A stretch of 64,000 bases of DNA from Immundisolibacter sp. (GTDB taxonomy: Bacteria > Pseudomonadota > Gammaproteobacteria > Immundisolibacterales > Immundisolibacteraceae): NCBI RefSeq assembly GCF_014359565.1, contig NZ_JACIZD010000003.1, forward strand, positions 62,001-126,000, written 5' to 3'. Below the pieces are notes generated by a model, which was not told where the DNA came from, made no database searches, and saw nothing but the letters and a program-made list of their open reading frames with translations. The position numbers and the translations under genes were made by a program. Below, in pieces: positions 22,639-33,900 of the stretch (its first letter is position 1; each line of letters begins with the position of its first letter).

Positions 22639-24005
22639 ATCTGCTGTGGTCGGTGGGTGCGTTTCTGGTCGCCATCGGCGTGCTGGTCAGCGTGCACGAA
22701 TACGGGCATTTCTGGGCCGCGCGCCGGGTCGGCGTCAGGGTGCTGCGGTTCTCGATCGGCTTCGGGCGCCCGCTGTGGCGGCGCACGGACCGTCACGGCA
22801 CGGAATTCGTGATCGCCGCCCTGCCGCTGGGCGGCTACGTCAAGATGCTGGATGAAACCGAGGCGCCGGTGCAGCCCGCGCAGCTCGACCAGGCCTTCAA
22901 CCGCAAGCCGGTGCTGGCCCGCATGGCGGTGGTGGCGGCCGGGCCGCTGGCCAACCTGCTGCTGGCATGGCTGCTGTACTGGGCCATGTTCATGGTCGGC
23001 ACCTACGGCCAGCGACCGGTGGTGGGGCAGGTCTTGCCGGGCACGCCGGCTGCCGGCGCCGGCTTTCAGGCGGGCGATGAACTGCGCGCCGTCGATGGCC
23101 GGTCGGTGCGCACCTGGGAAGACGCGGTGCTGGCCTTGCTGCCGGCGGCTATCGACGGCCGGCAGGTGACCGTGCAGGTGCGGCCTGCCGACGCACCCGG
23201 CAGCGATCAGGCGCGGGTGCTGGATTTGTCGGGCCTCGATTACCGGGCCGAGAACCCGGACGTCATGCGCCACCTGGGCCTCGCCTGGCGCGGGCCACGG
23301 GTCGACGCTCGGGTCGGCGAGGTGATCGCCGGCGGTGTCGCGGCGCAGGCCGGCATCCGGGTCGGCGATGTCTTGCTGGCAGTCAACGGCAAGCCGCTTG
23401 CCGACTGGGACGACTGGGTACAGACGGTGCGCGCCAGCCCGCAGCAGCCCCTGCGCCTGCGCCTGCAGCGCGAGGGCACCGAACTCGAGCTGACCCTGAC
23501 GCCACAGGCCATCGACGAGGCGGGCACGCGTATCGGGCGCGTGGGCCTTGCGCCACAGCCGGTGAGCGCGCAGTTCGACGACTACTACCTGCGCCAGCGC
23601 TATGGGCCGCTGGCCAGCGCCGGTGAGGCGCTCGGCAAGCTGCGCGACATGACGGTGCTGACCGGCGAGGTCATCGGGCGCATGCTCACGGGCAGCGCGT
23701 CGAGCCGCAACATCAGCGGACCGCTGTCGATCGCCGAGTTTGCCGGCCAAAGCGCACGCCTGGGTGTGGCCCAGTTCCTGTCCTTCCTGGGCCTGGTCAG
23801 CCTGTCGCTGGGACTGCTGAATCTGCTGCCGGTGCCGGTTCTGGACGGGGGGCACTTGCTGTACTATTCCGCCGAATTGGTGCGTGGGCGGCCATTGCCG
23901 GAGCGGGTCCGGGCGGCCGGCCAGCAGATCGGCCTGGTGGCCCTGCTGGCGCTCACCGTGCTGGCCTTCTATAACGACATCACGCGGCTCCTGTTTCGAT
24001 CCTGA
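22632..24005 (+). CDS. rseP: Site-2 zinc metalloprotease RseP
   Basis: A 457-residue intramembrane protease. The first transmembrane helix holds the zinc motif HEYGH, and LDGGH near the C-terminus supplies the third ligand. Between them are two PDZ domains (around VVGQVLPGTPAAGAGFQAGDEL and GGVAAQAGIRVGDVL). It would cut anti-sigma RseA in the envelope-stress cascade. It lies directly upstream of bamA, whose product it helps monitor. Confidence 0.96.
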   Translation: MLNLLWSVGAFLVAIGVLVSVHEYGHFWAARRVGVRVLRFSIGFGRPLWRRTDRHGTEFVIAALPLGGYVKMLDETEAPVQPAQLDQAFNRKPVLARMAVVAAGPLANLLLAWLLYWAMFMVGTYGQRPVVGQVLPGTPAAGAGFQAGDELRAVDGRSVRTWEDAVLALLPAAIDGRQVTVQVRPADAPGSDQARVLDLSGLDYRAENPDVMRHLGLAWRGPRVDARVGEVIAGGVAAQAGIRVGDVLLAVNGKPLADWDDWVQTVRASPQQPLRLRLQREGTELELTLTPQAIDEAGTRIGRVGLAPQPVSAQFDDYYLRQRYGPLASAGEALGKLRDMTVLTGEVIGRMLTGSASSRNISGPLSIAEFAGQSARLGVAQFLSFLGLVSLSLGLLNLLPVPVLDGGHLLYYSAELVRGRPLPERVRAAGQQIGLVALLALTVLAFYNDITRLLFRS

Positions 24006-24034
24006 CTGCGGGCTGCGGCCTGCCCGGTGACGCC

Positions 24035-26350
24035 TTGTTTTCCGATTCCCTGCGCATCCTTTCCCGCAGCCTGCTGGCCATCATGCTGTGCCTGCAGGTG
24101 CTCCAGACATCGGCGCAGGCAGCAGCGGAAGATGCGTTTACCGTTCGCGACATCCGGCTGAACGGCCTGCAGCGCATCTCGCCCGGCGCGGTGCTGATCG
24201 CGCTGCCGCTGCGCGTCGGTGACCGTTTCGACCCGCAGCGCTCCAGCGCCATCATCCGGGCGTTGTTCCAGACCGAGTTCTTCAGCGACGTCAAGCTCGA
24301 CCGCGACGGCGACGTGCTGGTCATCGACGTGGTGGAGCGGCCGTCGATCGCCGAGCTGAACATCACCGGCAACAAGGACATCAAGACCGAGGATCTGCAA
24401 AAGGGCCTGCGCGAGGCTGGCCTGGCCACCGGGCGGGTGTTCGTGCCCTCGGCGCTGGACCAGTTGCGTCAGGAACTGCAGCGCCAGTACTACGCCAACG
24501 GCAAGTACGGCATGAAGGTGGATACCAAAGTCACCGATCTGCCGCGCAACCGGGTGCGCATCGACATCACCATCGCCGAGGGCGATGTGGCGCGCATTCG
24601 TCAGATCAACATCGTCGGCAACCGGGTGTTCGACGACGAAACCCTGCGCGGCGCGTTCAAGCTGTCGACGCCCAACCTGCTCAGCTTCATCACCGGCAAC
24701 GACAAGTACTCGCGTCAGAAACTGGCCGGCGACCTGGAAAGCCTGCACGCCTGGTATCTGGATCGTGGTTATCTGGATTTCGACATCAAATCGACGCAGG
24801 TCGCCATCACTCCCGACAAGCGCGAGATCTACATCACCATCAACGTGAGCGAAGGCCAGCAGTACAGCGTCGACGAGGTCAAGCTGTCCGGCAACCTGGT
24901 GGTCGAGCCCGAAGAGCTGGTCAAGCTGGTCAAGCTGCGCCCGGGCGACACCTTCTCGCGCAAGAAAATGACCGAGACCAGCGACGCCATCTCCGAGCGC
25001 CTGGGCGAGGCCGGCTACGCGTTTGCCAACGTCAATGCCGCGCCGGAAATCGACAAGCAAAAGGCCACCGCCAAGCTGACCTTCTTCGTCGACCCGGGCA
25101 AGCGTGCCTACGTGCGGCGCATCAGCTTCTCCGGCAACGAGAAGACCGCCGACGAGGTGATGCGCAGGGAAATGCGCCAGCTGGAAGCCGCCACCTTCTC
25201 CTCGGCGGCCGTGGAACGCTCGCGGGTGCGCCTGGAGCGGCTCGGCTTTTTCGAGGACGTGACGGTCGAGACGCCGGCCGTGCCGGGTAGCCCGGACCAG
25301 GTGGACGTCAACTTCACGGTCAAGGAGCGCCCGTCCGGCAGCATCTCGGCGGGTGTCGGCTTTGGCCAGGGCAGCGGCCTGCTGCTGAACGCCGCGGTGA
25401 CGCAGAACAACTTCCTGGGCACCGGCGACAGCGTCAGCGTCAATTTCAGCAACAGCGACTATTCCCGCGTCTACAGCGTTTCCCACACCAATCCGTATGC
25501 CACGGTGGACGGCGTCAGCCGCACGGTCAGCGCCTTCGTGCGCTCCACCGATGCCGCCGACGCCAATCTGTCCGAGTACGACACCAGCTCCGTCGGCGGC
25601 AACTGGGGCTACAACGTGCCCCTGTCGGAATTCGATTCCTTCGGCTTCGGCGTGGGGGCCGAGCAGACCAGCATCGACCCGGGCTTCTACACGCCCCGGG
25701 AAATCCTCGACTTCATCAACGACAACGGCGACAGCTACAACATCTTCAGGGTCAACCTGAGCCTGGCCCACGACACCCGCAACCGCGCCATCTTTCCGGA
25801 CCGTGGCGCGCTGCGCCGGCTGTCGGGCGAGGTGGCGGTGCCGGTCGGCGACCTGCAGTTCTACAAGCTCAACTTCACCGAGCAGCACTATTTCCCGTTC
25901 AGCGACACGGTCAGCCTGCTGCTCAGCGGTACGCTGGGCTACGGGGACGGCTACGGGGACACGAGCGAGCTGCCGTTTTTCGAGAACTTTTACGCCGGTG
26001 GCTTTCGCACCCTGCGCGGCTTCAAGGACAACACGCTCGGCCCGCGTGACGAGTACGACGACCCGCTCGGCGGCGACCGCTTGATCCTGGGTCGCAGCGA
26101 GCTGTTCTTCCCGGTGCCGTTCATGGACCAGCAGAGCAAGAATTTCCGCATGTCGGTGTTCGGCGATGCCGGCAATGTGTTCGCGCCAGGCGATCCGCTC
26201 AAGGTGGGCGAGCTGCGCTACTCGGCCGGCGTCGCGGCGGTGTGGATCTCACCCTTCGGAGCCATCTCGGTGGCCATCGCCCAGCCTTTCAACGATGGTC
26301 CGGACGACGAGACGCAACGCTTCCAGTTCAGCCTGGGCGCCGGATTCTAG
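24035..26350 (+). CDS. bamA: Outer membrane protein assembly factor BamA
   Basis: A 771-residue outer-membrane insertase. A signal peptide (ends near SAQAAAE) is followed by five POTRA domains (FTVRDIRLNGLQRISPG, IAELNITGNKDIK, IRQINIVGN and so on) and a C-terminal 16-strand barrel containing GGFRTLRGFKDNTLGPRD, the lid-lock loop. It ends in phenylalanine (LGAGF), the usual barrel-assembly signal. The start is a TTG at 24035; an ATG at 24083 would shorten the signal peptide and remove its basic residues. Confidence 0.96.
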   Translation: MFSDSLRILSRSLLAIMLCLQVLQTSAQAAAEDAFTVRDIRLNGLQRISPGAVLIALPLRVGDRFDPQRSSAIIRALFQTEFFSDVKLDRDGDVLVIDVVERPSIAELNITGNKDIKTEDLQKGLREAGLATGRVFVPSALDQLRQELQRQYYANGKYGMKVDTKVTDLPRNRVRIDITIAEGDVARIRQINIVGNRVFDDETLRGAFKLSTPNLLSFITGNDKYSRQKLAGDLESLHAWYLDRGYLDFDIKSTQVAITPDKREIYITINVSEGQQYSVDEVKLSGNLVVEPEELVKLVKLRPGDTFSRKKMTETSDAISERLGEAGYAFANVNAAPEIDKQKATAKLTFFVDPGKRAYVRRISFSGNEKTADEVMRREMRQLEAATFSSAAVERSRVRLERLGFFEDVTVETPAVPGSPDQVDVNFTVKERPSGSISAGVGFGQGSGLLLNAAVTQNNFLGTGDSVSVNFSNSDYSRVYSVSHTNPYATVDGVSRTVSAFVRSTDAADANLSEYDTSSVGGNWGYNVPLSEFDSFGFGVGAEQTSIDPGFYTPREILDFINDNGDSYNIFRVNLSLAHDTRNRAIFPDRGALRRLSGEVAVPVGDLQFYKLNFTEQHYFPFSDTVSLLLSGTLGYGDGYGDTSELPFFENFYAGGFRTLRGFKDNTLGPRDEYDDPLGGDRLILGRSELFFPVPFMDQQSKNFRMSVFGDAGNVFAPGDPLKVGELRYSAGVAAVWISPFGAISVAIAQPFNDGPDDETQRFQFSLGAGF

Positions 26351-26385
26351 ATTTTTTGTTCACGCTCACACGGAGAAGTCTGACG

Positions 26386-26898
26386 ATGACACGGATGCAG
26401 GGATGGATGCTGGGGCTGCTGGGCAGCCTGCTGTTGACGCCGGCGCTGGCGGCGGACCTGAAAGTCGGTTACGTCAATGCGTCGGCCCTGTTGCAGGCCT
26501 CGCCGCAGGCCGAGGTGGTGCAGAAGAAACTGCGTGACGAATTCACGCCGCGCCGCCAGCAGCTCGAATCGCGCGCCAAGCGTCTGGAACAGCAGGAGCA
26601 GGACCTGTCCAAGAACGGTCTGATGCTCAGCGAGGACCAGCGCAAGGCCAAGGAGCGGGAGATCATCGACGGCCGGCGCGAGCTCAAGCATGCCCAGGAC
26701 GAGTTCCAGGACGACCTGCGCATCCGCCAGTCGGAGGAAGTCGGCAAGCTGCGCGAGCAACTGCTCGGTGCGGTCGAGAAGTTCGCCAAGGCCAACAGCT
26801 ACGACCTCATCCTGTACGAAGGCGTGATCTACGCCAGTGACGCGCTGAACGTCACCGACCAGGTGCTGGCGCTGCTCAAGAACCCGGCCAAGCCCTGA
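26386..26898 (+). CDS. skp: Periplasmic chaperone Skp/OmpH
   Basis: A 170-residue exported chaperone holding unfolded outer-membrane proteins. A signal peptide ([16 protein letters not shown]) is followed by [19 protein letters not shown], typical of OmpH. A long charged coiled coil (residues about 50-120) forms the jellyfish-like tentacles. It lies between bamA and lpxD as in E. coli. GGAGA upstream supports the ATG. Confidence 0.95.
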   Translation: MTRMQGWMLGLLGSLLLTPALAADLKVGYVNASALLQASPQAEVVQKKLRDEFTPRRQQLESRAKRLEQQEQDLSKNGLMLSEDQRKAKEREIIDGRRELKHAQDEFQDDLRIRQSEEVGKLREQLLGAVEKFAKANSYDLILYEGVIYASDALNVTDQVLALLKNPAKP

Positions 26899-26905
26899 TC
26901 GACGG

Positions 26906-27922
26906 ATGCGCCTGAGCGAGCTGGCGCAGCGGGTCGGTGGCAGCGTAGAGGGCGATGGTGATCGCGAGCTGGACGGCGTCGCCACGCTGGCCAGGGCCGG
27001 CGCGGCGCAGCTGAGTTTTTTCGTCAACCGCCGCTATCGCAGGCAACTGACAGACACCCGCGCCGGCGCCGTGGTGCTGGCGCCGGCCGACCGGGAGTTG
27101 TTCGCCGGCCCGCGGCTGATCGCCGACAACCCGTATCTGGCCTTTGCCCGGGCGGCGGCCTTGCTGCACCCGGCGCCGTTGCCGGCACCCGGAGTCGATC
27201 CCACGGCCCGGATTCACCCGCAGGCCCGGCTCGGCCAGGGCGTCGCGGTGCAGGCCCATGCGGTCATCGAGGCTGGCGTGCAGCTGGGCGATGGCGTGCA
27301 AATCGGCGCCGGCTGCTACCTCGGTGAGGGCGTGGTGGTCGGTGCCGGTACCTGCCTGGCGCCGCGGGTCACGCTGCTGGCCGGCACGCAGCTCGGCGCC
27401 CGCTGCCTGATTCATCCGGGCGCCGTGCTGGGCGCCGACGGCTTTGGTCTGGCCAACGACCGCGGCGTGTGGGTCAAGGTGCCGCAACTGGGCCGGGTGG
27501 TGGTCGGCGACGACGTGGAGATCGGCGCCAACACCACCATCGACCGCGGCGCGCTGGACGACACGCTGATCGGCAACGGCGTGAAGCTCGACAACCTGAT
27601 CCAGGTGGCGCACGGCGTGCGGATCGGCGATCACACGGCGATCGCCGCCTGTGTCGGCATCTCCGGCAGCACCGTCATCGGCCGCCACTGCGTGATCGGC
27701 GGCGGGGTCGGCTTCGTCGGGCACCTTGAAATCTGCGACCGTGTGACCGTGACCGGCATGTCCATGGTTGCGCAATCGATCAGCCGTCCGGGCGTGTACT
27801 CGGGCATCCCGGCCGAGGAGGCCCGCCGCTGGCGGCGCAATATCGGCCGTTTTCATCAACTCGACGAGCTGGCGCGGCGGCTACTGCGCCTGGAACGCAC
27901 GTCCAAGGATCCACACGAATGA
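26906..27922 (+). CDS. lpxD: UDP-3-O-(3-hydroxyacyl)glucosamine N-acyltransferase
   Basis: A 338-residue trimeric enzyme of lipid A synthesis. The N-terminal uridine-binding domain ([13 protein letters not shown]) is followed by a left-handed beta-helix of hexapeptide repeats. [21 protein letters not shown] contains the catalytic histidine. It ends overlapping fabZ (ATGA). Confidence 0.96.
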   Translation: MRLSELAQRVGGSVEGDGDRELDGVATLARAGAAQLSFFVNRRYRRQLTDTRAGAVVLAPADRELFAGPRLIADNPYLAFARAAALLHPAPLPAPGVDPTARIHPQARLGQGVAVQAHAVIEAGVQLGDGVQIGAGCYLGEGVVVGAGTCLAPRVTLLAGTQLGARCLIHPGAVLGADGFGLANDRGVWVKVPQLGRVVVGDDVEIGANTTIDRGALDDTLIGNGVKLDNLIQVAHGVRIGDHTAIAACVGISGSTVIGRHCVIGGGVGFVGHLEICDRVTVTGMSMVAQSISRPGVYSGIPAEEARRWRRNIGRFHQLDELARRLLRLERTSKDPHE

Positions 27923-28374
27923 GCGAGCCGGAAACCCTGAACGCCACCGAAATCATGCGCCTGCTGCCGCACCGCTACCCCTTCCTGCTGCTGGACCGGG
28001 TGCTGGAACTGGAGCTCGGCACGCGCCTGGTCGCGCTCAAGAACGTCACCCTGAACGAGCCGTTCTTCCCCGGCCATTTCCCGAACTACCCGGTCATGCC
28101 CGGGGTGCTGATCGTGGAGGCCATGGCGCAGGCCAGCGCCGTGCTGGGCTTTCGTTCCACCGGCACCAGCGCGCAGGACGACAACGTGTACCTGTTCGTG
28201 GGCATCGACAAGGCGCGCTTTCGCCAGGCCGTGCAACCGGGCGATCAGCTGCGTATCGAGGTGCAGCTGAAGCGCGCCGTGCGCGGCATCTGGATGTTCA
28301 CCTGCAGCGCCAGCGTGGACGGGACCGAGGTCGCCTCGGCCGAGATCATGTGCACGCTCAAGGCCATCACATGA
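27919..28374 (+). CDS. fabZ: 3-hydroxyacyl-[acyl-carrier-protein] dehydratase FabZ
   Basis: A 151-residue hot-dog-fold dehydratase of fatty-acid elongation. [14 protein letters not shown] holds the catalytic histidine, and [23 protein letters not shown] the catalytic glutamate region. The gene is coupled by ATGA overlaps to lpxD before and lpxA after, placing fatty-acid supply next to lipid A acylation. Confidence 0.97.
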   Translation: MSEPETLNATEIMRLLPHRYPFLLLDRVLELELGTRLVALKNVTLNEPFFPGHFPNYPVMPGVLIVEAMAQASAVLGFRSTGTSAQDDNVYLFVGIDKARFRQAVQPGDQLRIEVQLKRAVRGIWMFTCSASVDGTEVASAEIMCTLKAIT

Positions 28375-29141
28375 TCGATCCGACCGCCCGCATCCATCCT
28401 GACGCCCGCCTGGCGCCGGACGTCGAGGTCGGTCCCTACGCCGTGATCGGCCCGCAGGTGCAAATCGGCGAGGCTTGTGTCATCGGCCCGCACACGGTCA
28501 TCACCGGCAACACCCGCATCGGGCGTCACAACCGCATCTTCCAGTTCGCGTCCATCGGCGAGATTCCGCAGGACAAGAAGTACCACGCCGGCGATGACAG
28601 TCGGCTCGAAATCGGCGACGGCAACACCATCCGCGAGTTCTGCACCATCAACACCGGCACCGCCGGCGGCGGCGGGGTAACGCGCATCGGCGACGACAAT
28701 TGGCTGATGGCCTACGTGCACATCGCCCATGACTGCCTGATCGGCAACCACACCATCTTCGCCAATTCGTCCTCGCTGGCCGGCCACGTGCTGGTCGAGG
28801 ACCACGTGATCCTGGGCGGCTTCGCGCTGGTGCACCAGTTCTGCGCCCTGGGCGCGCACAGCTTCCTGGCCGCCAGTTCGGTGGCGCTGAAGGACGTGCC
28901 GCCGTTCGTCATGGCCGAGGGCAACTCGGCCCGGCCGCGCGGCATCAACACCGAGGGCCTGCGCCGGCGCGGTTTCAGCGCCCAAGACCTGACCGCCATC
29001 CGGGGCGCCTACAAGACTCTCTACCGCAGCGGCCTGCGCCTGCAGGATGCGCTGGCGGTGCTGGATGGCGAGAGCGACTGCCCGCATCTGGCGACCCTCG
29101 CCGCCTTCGTGCGCCGCTCGCAGCGCGGCATCATTCGGTGA
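28371..29141 (+). CDS. lpxA: UDP-N-acetylglucosamine acyltransferase
   Basis: A 256-residue beta-helix acyltransferase performing the first step of lipid A synthesis. [24 protein letters not shown] opens the hexapeptide helix. MAYVHIAHDCLIGN contains the catalytic histidine, and RGINTEGLRRRGFS the C-terminal helical domain. The ATG overlaps the fabZ stop, and the length matches LpxA. Confidence 0.97.
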   Translation: MIDPTARIHPDARLAPDVEVGPYAVIGPQVQIGEACVIGPHTVITGNTRIGRHNRIFQFASIGEIPQDKKYHAGDDSRLEIGDGNTIREFCTINTGTAGGGGVTRIGDDNWLMAYVHIAHDCLIGNHTIFANSSSLAGHVLVEDHVILGGFALVHQFCALGAHSFLAASSVALKDVPPFVMAEGNSARPRGINTEGLRRRGFSAQDLTAIRGAYKTLYRSGLRLQDALAVLDGESDCPHLATLAAFVRRSQRGIIR

Positions 29142-29160
29142 CCGGGGCGGTGAACACCCG

Positions 29161-30318
29161 ATGAACTCCGGCCGGCTGCGGGTCGGCCTGATTGCCGGCG
29201 AACCCTCCGGCGACGCCCTGGGCGCGGCACTGATCAATGCCCTGCGACGCCGCGTGCCGGACATCGAATGTATCGGCGTGGCCGGCCCGGCCATGCGCGC
29301 GGCCGGCTGCCGGGCGCTGTATCCGGCCGAGGCGCTGGCGGTGATGGGCATCGTCGAGGTGCTGGCCCATCTGCCGCGCCTGCTGCGCATCCGCCGCGGC
29401 CTGCTGCGCCAGCTTCGCGCCGACCCGCCGCAGGTGCTGGTCGGCATCGACGCGCCGGATTTCAACCTGCCGGTCGAGGCGCGTCTGCGCCGGGCCGGCA
29501 TCCGCACCGTGCATTACGTCAGCCCGTCGGTGTGGGCCTGGCGCGAGGGGCGGGTCAGGCAGATCGCCGGCGCGGTCGATCGCATGCTGACCCTGTTCCC
29601 CTTCGAGGCGCGCTTCTACGAGCGCCACGGCGTGCCGGTAACGCAGGTCGGACACCCGCTGCAGGCCACGCTGCGGCCCATCGACCCGGCCGTCGCCCGG
29701 GCCGCGCTGGGCCTGCCGCCGCCCGGACCGGATTCGCTGCCGGTGCTGGCACTGCTGCCCGGCAGCCGGGCCGGCGAGTACCGCCGCCTGACGCCGCTGT
29801 TCCTGGCCACCGCGCAGTGGCTGCGCGAGCAGGGACGGTCCTGTCATCTGCTGCTGCCGCTGGTGAACCAGGCCGCCCGCACGGCGGTCGAGGCTGCGCT
29901 GCGCCGCAGCGGCGCGGGCCTGTCCTGCACGCTGGTCGATGGCCGCGCGCAGGAGGTGATGGCCGCCGCCGATGCGGTCCTGCTGGCCTCGGGCACGGCC
30001 ACGCTGGAGGCCATGCTGCTGCAGCGGCCCATGGTGGTGGCTTATCGCCTGGCGCCGTTGACCTACGCCATCGCCCGCCGCCTGGTGCGCACGCCGCACG
30101 TGGCGATTCCGAACCTGCTGGCCGGGCGCGCCGTGGTGCCGGAGTTCATCCAGCACGCGGCAACGCCGGCCGCGCTCGGTGGGGCCATTGCCTACCTTCT
30201 GGAACCGGCCGCCGGGGCCGCCATGCGCGCCGAGCTTGCCGCACTGCGGCCCCCGCAGACCGAAGACCCGGCCGAGCTGGCTGCGCGGGCCGTGCTGGAA
30301 GTGGCCGGATGGACCTGA
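29161..30318 (+). CDS. lpxB: Lipid-A-disaccharide synthase
   Basis: A 385-residue GT19 glycosyltransferase joining lipid X and UDP-diacylglucosamine. [14 protein letters not shown] is the N-terminal signature. [29 protein letters not shown] and [13 protein letters not shown] are conserved LpxB segments. It starts 19 bases after lpxA and overlaps rnhB. Confidence 0.96.
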   Translation: MNSGRLRVGLIAGEPSGDALGAALINALRRRVPDIECIGVAGPAMRAAGCRALYPAEALAVMGIVEVLAHLPRLLRIRRGLLRQLRADPPQVLVGIDAPDFNLPVEARLRRAGIRTVHYVSPSVWAWREGRVRQIAGAVDRMLTLFPFEARFYERHGVPVTQVGHPLQATLRPIDPAVARAALGLPPPGPDSLPVLALLPGSRAGEYRRLTPLFLATAQWLREQGRSCHLLLPLVNQAARTAVEAALRRSGAGLSCTLVDGRAQEVMAAADAVLLASGTATLEAMLLQRPMVVAYRLAPLTYAIARRLVRTPHVAIPNLLAGRAVVPEFIQHAATPAALGGAIAYLLEPAAGAAMRAELAALRPPQTEDPAELAARAVLEVAGWT

Positions 30319-30896
30319 GCGGCCTCCTGGCGGGCGTCGACGAGGTCGGTCGCGGCCCGCTGGCCGGGCCGGTGATCGCCGCCGCGGTGATCCTGCACCC
30401 CGGCCGGCCGATCCTGGGTCTGGCCGATTCCAAGACGCTCGGCGCCGCCCGGCGCGAGGCGCTGGCGGCACAAATCCATGCCTGTGCTTTCGCGGTCGGT
30501 ATCGGCCGCGCCGAGGTGGCAGAAATCGATCGCCTGAACATCCTGCACGCCAGCCTGCTGGCCATGGAACGGGCCGTGGCGGCGCTCGGCTGCCTGCCGG
30601 GGCGCGTTCAGGTGGATGGCAATCGCCGCCCGCCCGGCCTGCCGCAGGCTGAAACCATCATCGGCGGCGATGCGTTGATTCCGGCCATCAGCGCCGCGTC
30701 CATCGTCGCCAAGGTGGCGCGCGACGCCGAGCTGACAGCCCTCGATGCGCAGTATCCGGGCTACGGCCTGGCTCGCCACAAGGGCTATCCGACCGCCGAG
30801 CACCTGGCCGCACTGGCGCGCCTGGGCGCCAGTGCCTGCCACCGGCGCAGCTTCGGCCCGGTGCGCCGGCAGCTTGTTCCTGCCGGGCTAGAATAG
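30309..30896 (+). CDS. rnhB: Ribonuclease HII
   Basis: A 195-residue RNase H that nicks at ribonucleotides in [18 protein letters not shown] carries the first catalytic Asp-Glu pair. [15 protein letters not shown] and [14 protein letters not shown] follow, with [11 protein letters not shown] near the end. It overlaps the lpxB stop by ten bases. Gene order lpxB-rnhB-dnaE is conserved in gammaproteobacteria. Confidence 0.96.
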   Translation: MDLSGLLAGVDEVGRGPLAGPVIAAAVILHPGRPILGLADSKTLGAARREALAAQIHACAFAVGIGRAEVAEIDRLNILHASLLAMERAVAALGCLPGRVQVDGNRRPPGLPQAETIIGGDALIPAISAASIVAKVARDAELTALDAQYPGYGLARHKGYPTAEHLAALARLGASACHRRSFGPVRRQLVPAGLE

Positions 30897-30926
30897 CCCG
30901 CCCGTTTGCCTCCCAGTTGGCCGTCA

Positions 30927-33900
30927 ATGTCGTCCGCGGGCTTCGTACATCTCAGTCTGCACAGCGAGTACTCGCTCACCGACAGCGTGCTGCGGGTGGA
31001 CGAGCTGGTCGATGCCGTGCGCGCTGCCGGCATGCCGGCGGTGGCCGTCACCGACGCCGGCAACCTGTTCGCGCTGGTCAAGTTCTACCAGGCCGCGCAG
31101 GCGGCCGGCATCAAGCCGATTGCCGGCGCCGACATCACCCTGTGGGAGCAGGCCGACGGCAGCGCCGCCAGCCGCCTGGTGCTGCTGTGCCAGGACCGCG
31201 GCGGCTATCTGAACCTGTGTCGTTTGCTCAGCCGCGCCTACGTCGAGGGTCAGCGCGCCGGCCGGCCGGGTGTGCTGCGCGACTGGCTGGTCGGCCACAG
31301 CGAGGGCCTGATCGCGCTGTCCGGAGGACTGGCCGGTGACGTGGGCCAGGCGCTGGCCGCCGGCAGTCACGACAAGGCGGCCCAGCTGCTGGCCGACTGG
31401 CAGGCGCTGTTCCCGGGCCGCTATTACCTGGAACTGACGCGCACCGGCCGTCCCGGCGAGGAAGCCCACGTCGCCGCCGCCGTGGAGCTGGCCATCGCCA
31501 CCGGCACGCCGGTGGTCGCCAGCAACGACGTGCGCTTTCTGGCCGCGACCGACTTCGACGCGCACGAGGCGCGCGTGTGCATCGCCGAAGGCCGGGTGCT
31601 CAACGACCCGCGCCGGCCGCGTCACTACAGCGAGCAGCAATACCTGCGCACGCCGCAGGAAATGGCGGTGCTGTTCGCCGACCTGCCGGAAGCGCTGCAG
31701 AACACGCTGGCCATCGCCCAGCGCTGCAACCTCGAGATGACGCTTGGCGAGCCGATGCTGCCGGCCTTCCCGGCCCCCGGCGGCATCAGCGCCGAGCAGC
31801 ACCTGATCAACCAGGCCGGCGCCGGGCTGGACGCGCTGCTGCATCGCGCCGTCGCCGACGGGCTGGCACTGGACGCCGACACCTACCGCCAGCGCCTGGC
31901 GCTGGAGCTGGACGTCATCAACGGCATGGGCTTTGCCGGCTACTTCCTGATCGTGGCCGACTTCATCGCCTGGGCGCGCGCCAACGGCGTGCCGGTCGGA
32001 CCGGGCCGCGGCTCCGGCGCCGGCTCGTTGGTGGCGTACGTACTCGACATCACGCGCATCGATCCGATCGCCAACGACCTGCTGTTCGAGCGCTTCCTGA
32101 ATCCGGAACGAAAGTCCCTGCCGGATTTCGACGTCGACTTCTGCATGGACGGCCGCGACCGGGTCATCGACTACGTGGCCAGCCGCTACGGCCGCGAGCG
32201 GGTGTCGCAGATCATCACCTACGGCTCGATGGCGGCCAAGGCGGTGGTGCGCGACGTCGGGCGGGTGCTCGGCCTGCCGTACGGCTTCGTGGACTCGATC
32301 GCCAAGCTGATCCCGTTCGAGCTCGGCATCACGCTCGACAAGGCGCTGGCGCAGGAGGCCGCGCTGCGCGGGCGCTACGAGGCCGAGGACGACGTGCGCA
32401 CGCTGATCGACCTGGCCAAATCGCTCGAAGGCCTGGCGCGCAATGCCGGCAAGCACGCCGGCGGCGTGGTCATCGCGCCCGGCCCGCTGACCGACTTCGT
32501 GCCGCTGTTCTGCGAAGCCGGCGGCGGCAGCCCGGTGACGCAGTTCGACAAGGACGACGTCGAGGCCATCGGCCTGGTGAAGTTCGACTTCCTGGGCCTG
32601 CGCACGCTGACCATCATCGACTGGGCGCTCAAGACCCTGGCCCGGCGCGACCCGGCGTTTGCCGATTTCGACATCGACCGCCTGCCGCTGGACGACGCCG
32701 AGGCCTACGCCCTGCTGCGCCGCTGCGAGACCACGGCGGTGTTCCAGCTCGAATCGCGCGGCATGCGCGACCTGATCCGCCGCCTGCAGCCGGACTGCTT
32801 CGACGACGTGGTGGCGCTGGTGGCGCTGTACCGGCCGGGGCCGCTGCAGTCCGGCATGGTGGATGACTTCATCGACCGCAAGCACGGCCGCGCCCGGCCG
32901 GATTACCTGGAGCCGCGCCTGGAGCCGGTGCTGCGGCCCACCTACGGCGTGATCCTGTACCAGGAACAGGTGATGCAGATCGCCCAGGTGCTGGCCGGCT
33001 ACAGCCTCGGCCAGGCCGATTTGCTGCGCCGCGCCATGGGCAAGAAAAAGCCCGAAGAGATGGCCAAGCAGCGCTCCGGCTTCGTCGATGGCGCGGTGGC
33101 CAACGGCGTCGGCGCGCAGCGCGCCGGCGAGATCTTCGACCTGATGGAGAAGTTCGCCGGCTACGGCTTCAACAAGTCGCACTCGGCCGCCTACGCGCTG
33201 CTGTCCTACCAGACCGCGTGGCTGAAGGCGCACCACCCGGCGGCCTTCATGGCGGCCGTGCTGTCGGCCGACATGGATCACACCGACAAGGTGGTGACGC
33301 TGATCGACGAGTGCCGGCGCATGGGCCTGAGCCTGCTGCCGCCGGACATCAACCGCGGTCTGCATGCCTTCACCGTCACCGACGAGGGCGCCATCCTGTA
33401 CGGCCTGGGCGCGGTCAAGGGCGTCGGCGAGGCGGCCATCGAGGCCATCGTCGAGACGCGCACCGCCGGCGGGCCGTTCAGCAACCTGTTCGATTTTTGC
33501 CGTCGCATCGACCCGCGCCGGGTCAACAAGCGCGCCGCCGAGGCGCTGATCCGCGTCGGTGCCTTCGATCAACTCGACGGCCACCGCGCCGCCCTGCTGG
33601 CCACGCTCAATCAGGCCTACACCCTGGCCGAGCAGGAAAGCCGCGCCGCCGATGCCGGCCAGAACGACATGTTCGGCGCCGTGAGCGCCGACACCGGCCC
33701 GGCACCTGCGCCGCAGCTGGTCGATTGCCCGCGCTGGAGCACCGCCGAGCGTTTGACCGCCGAGCGCGAGTCGCTCGGCCTGTGGCTGTCCGGCCACCCG
33801 ATCGAGGCCTACGAGACGGAGCTGGGGCGCCTGGTCGACTGCCGCCTGGCCGATGTGCAGCGCTTCGAGGGTCGCAACGTGCGCATCGCCGGCCTGGTGG

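Noticed and set aside
23969..25888. 639-codon frame antisense to bamA
   Set aside because: Antisense shadow; BamA POTRA and barrel motifs are unambiguous on the other strand.
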